Both the position numbers and the translations under genes were made by a program. The notes beneath the pieces were generated by a model. The model was not told where the DNA came from. It did no database searches and saw nothing but the letters and a program-made list of their open reading frames with translations. Shown here in pieces: positions 8,501-12,836 of a stretch of DNA of 12,836 nucleotides. Source of the stretch: JADHUC01 sp964617665 (GTDB taxonomy: Bacteria; Planctomycetota; Planctomycetia; Pirellulales; Pirellulaceae); the NCBI GenBank assembly GCA_964617665.1, contig CAZUAH010000401.1, positions 1-12,836 of the forward strand, read 5' to 3'. Position 1 is the first letter of the stretch, and every line of letters starts with the position of its first letter.

Positions 8501-9855
8501 CCTGCGACAGCGAACCGGAGTTGTTAGCACACCACTTCACCGAAGCCGTAGCGGCACAAAAGGCGGTCGAGTATTGGGATCGAGCGGGGCAGCGAGCCCT
8601 CGAAAAATGCGCGCATTTGGAGGCCATCGAACATCTGACCAGCGGGCTGGAACTGCTTCGGACTCTTCCGGAGACTGCCGAGCGTCACGCCCAAGAAATC
8701 CGGATGCAGGTTAGTCTAGGAGTCCCGCTACAGTCCACCAAGGGATACAGCGCGCCGGAGGTGCAGGAGAACTACGCTCGGGCCCACGAACTGTGTCAGC
8801 AGTTGGGCCTGACGGCGCAGTCGTTCCCGGTACTTTATGGACTGTTCAGGTATTACATGCTACAGGCCAACTACGCCAAGGCCGAGGAACTCGGCGATCA
8901 GTTGGTGGGGATGGCGGACCAAACGGACAATCCCAACTTCCTCGTCGCGGCTCACCGAGCTTTGGGCGGGCCTCTGGTCTATCAGGGGCAGCACAATCGA
9001 GCGCTGGTGCACCTTAAGAAAGTGATTTCGATCGAACCGACGCCTGAACTCCGTGCCGAGGCGTACCAGTACGACGTGGTTGATCCGTGGATCACGTCCC
9101 GGTCGTACATGAGTTGGGCGCTATGGCTGCTCGGATATCCGGAACAAGCGCTCGAACAGAGTCGACAGGCCGTTACCCGGGCCGAAGGTCTTGAACACCC
9201 GTTTAGCGTCGCTTTGGCGCTAAGCTTCGCCCAATGGCTGCACCAGTTTTGCCACGATGTCAGTCGCACACGAATGACTGCCGAGAGAGCATTGACCATT
9301 TCTACCGAGCAGAGCTTTGCTTTCTGGATAGGTTGGTGCCGAGTCCTGCGCGGCTGGACGCTGGCCCAGCACGGGCAATGCGACGAAGCGATTACCGAGA
9401 TCCGGGAGGGTATCGTCGATTGGCGAGCACAGGGTTCTGAGTTGGGTTGCCATTACTACTTTGCGCTGCTGGCCGAGGCTTGCGCGAAAGCGGATCGGAT
9501 CGACGACGCTTTGAACGCGCTGGCCGAAGGCCAAGAGTTTGCCGACGCGACGGGTGAAGCTTATTGGGCGCCGGAGATCCCACGACTCAAAGGAAAACTA
9601 CTGCTCCGGCGCGACCCAGCCGCGCACGAAGACGCGGAGAAGTGTTTCCAGGCAGCGATCGAATTAGCTCAAAAACAAGAGGCCAAATCGCTGGAACTCC
9701 GCGCAACAATGAGCCTGGGCCGATTGTGGGCAGAGCGGGGCAGTGCGAGTGAGGCACACAGCATGCTGGCGAAGACCTACGAGTGGTTCAGCGAAGGGTT
9801 CGACACTCGCGACTTGCGAGAGGCCAAGGAACTGCTAGGATCATGGTCGCGATGA
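5518..9855 (+). CDS. Giant multidomain signalling protein: Ser/Thr kinase, class III cyclase-like domain, STAND/AAA ATPase, TPR repeats
   Basis: A 1445-residue protein without signal peptide or membrane helix, so cytoplasmic. The kinase domain (about 73-332) has GKGGFG (80-85), Lys102, HRDLKPRN (192-199), DFG (212-214) and SPE (238-240), all as in active Hanks kinases. A Pro/Gln-rich linker leads to a class III nucleotide-cyclase-like domain (about 401-585) that keeps Asp456 (STDDGVLACFGYP) but has Gly410 where the first metal Asp is expected, and Ser532/Lys536 in place of the transition-state Asn/Arg. It is probably catalytically dead and may bind nucleotide or dimerise. The ATPase (about 600-990) shows Walker A GEAGLGKS (631-638) and Walker B LFIVEDLHW (760-768). 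TPR-type helical repeats fill about 1000-1440, ending in the 'WFSEGFDTRDLREAK' motif usual for this class, so the protein is complete. Cyclase-ATPase-TPR resembles soluble adenylyl cyclases; the fused kinase suggests a phosphorylation output instead. Confidence 0.9.
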   Translation: MGVEDPKLPNQDAANSPPKETHGEEGSTRSQRIDSETLEFEPARGRSQTVPDGTESPIPEETGLDAPEAFGRYLVRGVLGKGGFGAVYLGYDDQLEREVAIKVPRLDVSSEQIEQDFLTEARRVAQLRHPGIVTVFDVGVDNGQCYIVSDYLRGQDLTDWLKENRPTLEQTTRIVAAMADALAHAHAQRTVHRDLKPRNVILTEGLVPVIIDFGLAVSDPQAVGSEKGIVSGTPAFMSPEQVRGEGHRIDGRTDIFALGVILYLMLTGQRPFQSGDLSELMRQVREDEPQPPRQLVHEIPRELEQICLKAMAKKLGERYTTAADMAEDLRQLPGRAVTSGLSQQTVLPQPTAPPVPAQSFPTRTVHQPNGVEEPSVQADHSAAEASSSDLSSISRARAAERRRVTVVHCGCDLYESEEILETLDPEEQQEILIDFQQFCRDTVQQFEGTVVQSTDDGVLACFGYPVALEDAPQCAVRAGLGLLDGMTEFNKRFPQQQEFRLSALVAIHSDMAVVEDKGGEGETLSIVGQVRSVASKLGSVADPNTVVISEGTHRLVKSFFECESIGSHRIKGAGKIEVHQVQSERAAGSRIDVAEPAGLTPLIGRDREVGLLEDRWEQAAEGMGQVVLLIGEAGLGKSRLVHVLKQHVVGHADEGDPIIEWRCSPHHQNSSLHPATACFESLLGFGRQDSPGTRLDQLVEHLRQLNLDGDEEIGLLASLLSIPLDGRYPSLGLNPQRQKEKTLDLLLDWLRESSCQHPVLFIVEDLHWVDPTTLELLETLVDQGFNDRILTLLTFRPEFETPWKSKAHQTQVALNRLTKRQIGEMMALKSGVKKIPQQVVDQVVERTDGVPLFVEEFTTMILEAATVRETDGDAEMSASFPVHEIPATLQDLLMARLDRMASDIEVVQLGATIGREFTYELVQAVSPLEDADLQQELAKLVEAELLFQRGRPPRVRYMFKHALIQDAAYQSLLKKKRQQFHLQIADVLEAQFPETCDSEPELLAHHFTEAVAAQKAVEYWDRAGQRALEKCAHLEAIEHLTSGLELLRTLPETAERHAQEIRMQVSLGVPLQSTKGYSAPEVQENYARAHELCQQLGLTAQSFPVLYGLFRYYMLQANYAKAEELGDQLVGMADQTDNPNFLVAAHRALGGPLVYQGQHNRALVHLKKVISIEPTPELRAEAYQYDVVDPWITSRSYMSWALWLLGYPEQALEQSRQAVTRAEGLEHPFSVALALSFAQWLHQFCHDVSRTRMTAERALTISTEQSFAFWIGWCRVLRGWTLAQHGQCDEAITEIREGIVDWRAQGSELGCHYYFALLAEACAKADRIDDALNALAEGQEFADATGEAYWAPEIPRLKGKLLLRRDPAAHEDAEKCFQAAIELAQKQEAKSLELRATMSLGRLWAERGSASEAHSMLAKTYEWFSEGFDTRDLREAKELLGSWSR

Positions 9856-9897
9856 TCCACGGTTTTGCGAACTACGGATCGTAGCCAAGCGTAGGAA

Positions 9898-9948
9898 GGT
9901 GATACGCAGATTGCCGGAGGTCCCGTTTGGATCGTATGGGCAATCACC
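9898..9948 (+). promoter_or_regulatory. Inverted repeat upstream of the alcohol dehydrogenase
   Basis: GATTGCC (9909-9915) pairs with GGCAATC (9939-9945), and GGTGAT (9898-9903) pairs with ATCACC (9943-9948). The right arm is one block, GGCAATCACC; the left arm is the same block split by a few bases. It could be an operator for a regulator or an mRNA hairpin. TTGCCG (9911-9916) and TATGGG (9935-9940), 18 bases apart, are a weak promoter-like pair within it. No regulator gene adjoins. Confidence 0.35.
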
Positions 9949-9967
9949 GTCTGACAGCCCTTTTGAT

Positions 9968-9974
9968 GGAGGAG
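9968..9974 (+). promoter_or_regulatory. Strong Shine-Dalgarno that fixes the alcohol dehydrogenase start
   Basis: GGAGGAG ends 7 bases before the ATG at 9982, ideal spacing. A GTG at 9976, two codons upstream and in frame, would sit one base after it and is therefore rejected as the start. Confidence 0.8.
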
Positions 9975-9981
9975 TGTGACC

Positions 9982-11088
9982 ATGAAGATTGCTGCCGCCA
10001 TATGTAGCGAGAAAGGCGGGTCGTTCAGCATCGAACAGGTCGAGCTGGACGAACCTCGCGAAGACGAAATCCTGGTGAAGGTAGCGGCTTCAGGGATCTG
10101 TCATACGGACATGACGGTGCGCGACGAATTCTACGGCACACCGCTGCCAGCGGTACTGGGGCATGAAGGCGTCGGTGTGGTGGAACGCGTCGGCGCGAAG
10201 ATCACCAAAGTACAACCTGGCGACCGCGTTGTGTTGACGTACAACTCATGCGGCACGTGCATCAACTGCCAAAACGGAAATCGTGGCTATTGCGATGACT
10301 TCTACGGACGGAACTTTGCCGGATTGCGCGGCGACGAATCCCATACGATGTGCCGGGACGATCACGGCGTTTCCGCCAACTTTTTCGGGCAGTCGTCTTT
10401 CGCGACTCATTCCTTGGCCAACGAGCAGAATGTGGTGAAGTTGCCGGCGGATCTCCCCATTCCTCTCGAGCAGCTCGGGCCGCTTGGCTGTGGCATCCAG
10501 ACTGGTGCCGGAGCGGTAATGAATGCACTGCGTCCCGAGGCGGGCAGCAGCATCGCAATCTTCGGCACGGGTTCGGTGGGCATGTCGGCTCTGATGGCTG
10601 CGAAGGTCGTGGGCTGCGGGCCGATTATCGCGGTGGATATCAGACCTAATCGGCTTGAATTGGCGCGTGAATTGGGTGCCACGCACACCATCAATCCCGC
10701 CGAGACAGATCCCGTCGAGGCCATCATGGCAATCACCGGCTCCGGGGTGTCTTACTCGGTCGAAGCCGCGTGTAACGAGCCGAAGGTCGTGCGTCAGGCG
10801 GTAGACAGTCTGGCCCTCACCGGAGTTTGCGGCCAACTCGGCACGTCGCCGTTGGGCACGGAAATGACTCTGGATATGAACAACATCCTGTTCGGCAGAA
10901 CGATACGTGGGATTATCTTGGGTGATTCAGTACCCGACGACTTCATTCTCAAAATGATCAAGATGAACCTGGATGGGCTGTTTCCGTTCGACAGGCTGAT
11001 CAAGTACTATCCCTTTGATCAGATCAATGAAGCGGTGAAGGACTCCGAGGAAGGTCGAACGCTGAAACCAGTGCTCCAGATGGAATGA
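9982..11088 (+). CDS. Zinc-dependent NAD(P) alcohol dehydrogenase, aryl-alcohol dehydrogenase-like
   Basis: A 368-residue medium-chain dehydrogenase, normal length for the family, which interconverts an alcohol and its aldehyde using NAD(H). Catalytic zinc ligands are Cys40 (GICHTD), His61 with Glu62 (GHEG) and Cys170 (PLGCGIQTG). The structural zinc lobe has all four cysteines: Cys90, 93, 96 and 104. The Rossmann fold carries GTGSVG (195-200), followed by an 'AVDI' strand end whose acidic residue favours NAD over NADP. The middle 'FFGQSSFATHS' segment and the long insert before it (about 105-135) are features of the benzyl/aryl-alcohol dehydrogenase branch (XylB/AreB-like), so an aromatic or other bulky substrate is plausible but not shown. 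It stands alone: about 125 bases separate it from the upstream kinase and it faces the minus-strand aroDE gene. A broad aldehyde-detoxifying role is the main alternative. Confidence 0.9.
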   Translation: MKIAAAICSEKGGSFSIEQVELDEPREDEILVKVAASGICHTDMTVRDEFYGTPLPAVLGHEGVGVVERVGAKITKVQPGDRVVLTYNSCGTCINCQNGNRGYCDDFYGRNFAGLRGDESHTMCRDDHGVSANFFGQSSFATHSLANEQNVVKLPADLPIPLEQLGPLGCGIQTGAGAVMNALRPEAGSSIAIFGTGSVGMSALMAAKVVGCGPIIAVDIRPNRLELARELGATHTINPAETDPVEAIMAITGSGVSYSVEAACNEPKVVRQAVDSLALTGVCGQLGTSPLGTEMTLDMNNILFGRTIRGIILGDSVPDDFILKMIKMNLDGLFPFDRLIKYYPFDQINEAVKDSEEGRTLKPVLQME

Positions 11089-11138
11089 ATTCGCTGTCGC
11101 TGTTTTTCGTTGATCACGGGGTCCATCGGAGGATTGTC

Positions 11139-11152
11139 GGCCTGAGAGGGCC
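11139..11152. terminator. Weak hairpin in the convergent gap between the dehydrogenase and aroDE
   Basis: GGCC (11139-11142) pairs with GGCC (11149-11152) around TGAGAG. An A-rich stretch follows on the plus strand and TTTTCGGTT precedes it on the minus strand, so a bidirectional end for the two converging genes is conceivable. The stem is only 4 bp with no proper U-tract, so this is a guess. A T-run (11102-11106) just after the dehydrogenase stop has no convincing hairpin before it. Confidence 0.2.
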
Positions 11153-11180
11153 AACCGAAAAGAGCGAGAGACACGAGGCA

Positions 11181-12665
11181 CTAGGCGTCAGGTCGAATTC
11201 TCTGCCGGACCTTTTCGCGCATCAGATCGATGGGGGCAGGCCGCTTGGTAAATAGCTCGAATTGTCTGGCCGCTTGCCGGACGAACATTTCCACGCCGTT
11301 GATGGTCTCACAGCCGCGCTCGCCAGCTTGTTGCAGCAAGAGAGTTGTCTCGGGATTGTAGATGGTGTCGAAGACCAGCATTCCTTCGCTAAGCCAGTCA
11401 CCTTGATACGGCGTTTGATCGACGTTGGGAGACATACCGACGGCCGTGCAGTTGACCAGGATATCGGCCTCGACGGCACCACGATCGTCCCAGGGCACCA
11501 GATGGCACCCGAGTTGTTCTGACAGTGCCACGGCTCGACTGTGGGTCCGGTTGGCGATGGTCAGTTCGACACCTTCGCGCTGCACAGCCATTCCAATCGC
11601 TCGGGCTACTCCGCCGGCACCCAGCATCAGCAACCTGCGGCCCTGCAGACTGGGATCACCAAACAAGTTCTGCAAACCGATCTGGATACTCTCTAAGGCC
11701 GCTTGGTAATCTGTATTGGTGGCCTGCCAGTCGCCATTGTCGTCACGGAACAGGGTATTAGCCGCTCCGCTGTCCTGCACCGGTTCGTCACACTGATCCG
11801 CTTTGGCAATCACTGCCTGTTTGTGCGGAATCGTGATGCTGTAGCCCTGGAAACGCAGCCATTCGTAATCGTCCAGCGTCTCAGAGAATACGTCCGCCGG
11901 GACTCGAAGCGGTACGTAAACTGCATTCAAGCCTTCCTGCCGAAACGCGGCATTGTGAATCAGAGGACTCATGCTGTGACCGATTGGATCGCCGAGCACG
12001 CCGAAGACCTGAGTGTCTGCATCAAGGTCGTCGAAATGATAGACCTCTTGCATGTCATCAAACGACAACTGCCCGGGAGCCACCCCGCGCTCGCTGCTGG
12101 CAGCAGCATAAGTGAACGGCGCGCCATATTTGCCGCACAGGATGCGGCTGGGCAGCCCGAATTCTCCCATACAGAATCCGACCGTCGGCACCTCCGAGGC
12201 TTCCACGATCTTGAGGATTCGTACCATGTCGCTGGGAGTGGTCGCCATGGTCACCAGCTTGACGATGTCTGGATCCAACCCGCACATCTCGGCGTGGATT
12301 TCCTCCAGCCGATCGGGTGTTTCGTCAAAATCGTGGTGACTGACGATCCGCTGCGTCTTGCCGGAGCGCGGAATCTGCCCGGCGATATCCCTCTCCAAAT
12401 CGACGTATTCAACTTGCTGGTCGATCGCGGCGCGCAGCAGGTCCAGACGTTGCTCTTCGGAGTGTTGCCAGCGACCCCCGTCGTTCGGCCGTCGACAAGT
12501 GACGATCGTTGCAGTGGGCCGGTCTTCGAGCAACCGGCTGAGATCGGGAGCTTCGTCCAAGTAGTCGAGACGCAACTCGACCAGCGTCACACCCTTCTCC
12601 GCCAAGGAGCGATGCTCCGCAACGAACGCTTCATGACTCGCATGGCCGATGCTGACGCAGATCAT
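11181..12665 (-). CDS. aroDE: Bifunctional 3-dehydroquinate dehydratase (type I) / shikimate dehydrogenase
   Basis: A 494-residue fusion catalysing two successive shikimate-pathway steps: 3-dehydroquinate to 3-dehydroshikimate, then NADPH reduction to shikimate, in the cytoplasm. The AroD half (about 1-205) is a short type I enzyme with Glu30/Arg32 (ELRLD), catalytic His111 (SHHDF), Schiff-base Lys136 (DIVKLVTMA), Ser173-Arg174 and Gln199 (APGQ). The AroE half (about 219-490) has Ser231/Ser233 (GHSMSPLIHN), catalytic Lys282 (SITIPHK), Asn303 (GAANTL), Asp319 (NTD), the GAGGVAR dinucleotide loop and an NRTHSR motif that reads the NADP phosphate. Both active sites look complete. Start at 12665: GGAG stands 8 bases upstream. 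This order of domains is known from planctomycetes, chlamydiae and plants. No other aro gene is in view, so it appears to be a single-gene unit, convergent with the dehydrogenase. Confidence 0.95.
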   Translation of the reverse strand: MICVSIGHASHEAFVAEHRSLAEKGVTLVELRLDYLDEAPDLSRLLEDRPTATIVTCRRPNDGGRWQHSEEQRLDLLRAAIDQQVEYVDLERDIAGQIPRSGKTQRIVSHHDFDETPDRLEEIHAEMCGLDPDIVKLVTMATTPSDMVRILKIVEASEVPTVGFCMGEFGLPSRILCGKYGAPFTYAAASSERGVAPGQLSFDDMQEVYHFDDLDADTQVFGVLGDPIGHSMSPLIHNAAFRQEGLNAVYVPLRVPADVFSETLDDYEWLRFQGYSITIPHKQAVIAKADQCDEPVQDSGAANTLFRDDNGDWQATNTDYQAALESIQIGLQNLFGDPSLQGRRLLMLGAGGVARAIGMAVQREGVELTIANRTHSRAVALSEQLGCHLVPWDDRGAVEADILVNCTAVGMSPNVDQTPYQGDWLSEGMLVFDTIYNPETTLLLQQAGERGCETINGVEMFVRQAARQFELFTKRPAPIDLMREKVRQRIRPDA

Positions 12666-12673
12666 GGCTACCG

Positions 12674-12677
12674 CTCC
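12674..12677 (-). promoter_or_regulatory. Ribosome-binding site of aroDE
   Basis: On the minus strand GGAG precedes the ATG at 12665 by 8 bases, supporting that start. Confidence 0.6.
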
Positions 12678-12711
12678 ACGTAGGTCGTTCAGCCCCGAGC
12701 GCCGCGTAGGC

Positions 12712-12740
12712 CGGACCGAGCCCGATACCCTTGCCGGAAC
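12712..12740. repeat. Dispersed repeat, copy A, upstream of aroDE
   Basis: Reads CGGACCGAGC, a variable middle, then GCCGGAAC on the plus strand. The same two blocks recur in the opposite orientation at 12806-12836. It ends in a small GCCG-GAA-CGGC hairpin (12733-12743). It lies in the 5' region of aroDE, where a promoter would also be expected. Confidence 0.5.
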
Positions 12741-12744
12741 GGCG

Positions 12745-12765
12745 CAAACCAGCCTTGTTGGTTTG
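12745..12765. repeat. Hairpin, 7-bp stem, between the two repeat copies
   Basis: CAAACCA (12745-12751) pairs with TGGTTTG (12759-12765) around a 7-nt loop. It is the main AT-leaning structure upstream of aroDE. It could end a transcript entering from the right, but lacks a U-tract. Confidence 0.45.
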
Positions 12766-12805
12766 ACAGCCTATACCGTGAACAACGCCATCAGAAGAGG
12801 CCGAA

Positions 12806-12836
12806 GTTCCGGCAGCTGCACGGTTTGCTTGGTCCG
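12806..12836. repeat. Dispersed repeat, copy B (inverted), cut by the window end
   Basis: Read on the minus strand it starts CGGACCAAGC and ends GCCGGAAC, matching copy A at both ends over 31 versus 29 bases, with an unrelated middle. The window edge may truncate it. A short open frame of 21 codons on the minus strand (stop at 12771) overlaps it, and is better explained by the repeat than by a gene. Confidence 0.45.

Noticed and set aside
11703..12683. 326-codon open frame on the plus strand
   Set aside because: It is antisense to aroDE, whose motifs are complete; GC-rich codons on one strand commonly leave such shadows.
12771..12836. Open frame of 21 codons entering from the right edge on the minus strand, possibly the tail of a gene upstream of aroDE
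   Set aside because: Its first half coincides with repeat copy B, and the peptide shows no recognisable motif.

Overview
The window looks like a chromosomal segment from a planctomycete, most likely of the Pirellulales/Rhodopirellula type. This is inferred from content, not from a database match. The signs are an ECF sigma factor paired with a large membrane Ser/Thr kinase carrying PD40 repeats, a second giant kinase fused to cyclase-like, STAND-type ATPase and TPR parts, a single gene encoding both AroD (type I) and AroE, GC-rich coding sequence, and many GC-rich palindromes between (and once inside) genes. No tRNA, rRNA, CRISPR array, transposase or phage gene is visible.

Layout from left to right: (i) 1-740: a long inverted repeat at 10-87, then a small secreted protein of unknown function on the minus strand (116-634). 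(ii) 635-1208: a divergent intergenic region holding at least five strong hairpins and, at its right end, a good extended -10 promoter for the sigma factor. (iii) 1209-5172: an ECF-like sigma factor and, one base later, a transmembrane Ser/Thr kinase with an anti-sigma-like zinc finger at its N-terminus and a periplasmic-side beta-propeller. (iv) 5173-5517: a 345-base gap without a credible gene. (v) 5518-9855: a 1445-residue soluble kinase / class III cyclase-like / AAA ATPase / TPR protein. (vi) 9982-11088: a zinc-dependent alcohol dehydrogenase of the aryl-alcohol type. (vii) 11181-12665, minus strand: bifunctional AroD-AroE of the shikimate pathway, preceded by dispersed repeats that run to the window edge.

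How the genes work together: the sigma factor and the first kinase are almost certainly translated as one unit. The kinase could sense through its propeller, with its zinc finger docking the sigma factor and its catalytic domain phosphorylating it or a partner. The second kinase follows in the same direction and may belong to the same signalling neighbourhood, but the gap and its own ribosome-binding site suggest separate expression. The dehydrogenase and AroDE are metabolic and converge on each other; nothing ties them to the signalling genes.

The most notable points are the in-frame palindromic insertion in the first kinase between the catalytic loop and the DFG-equivalent motif, the cyclase-like domain of the second kinase that has lost one metal-binding Asp and the usual Asn/Arg pair, and the one-base coupling of the sigma factor to a kinase carrying its own zinc finger.
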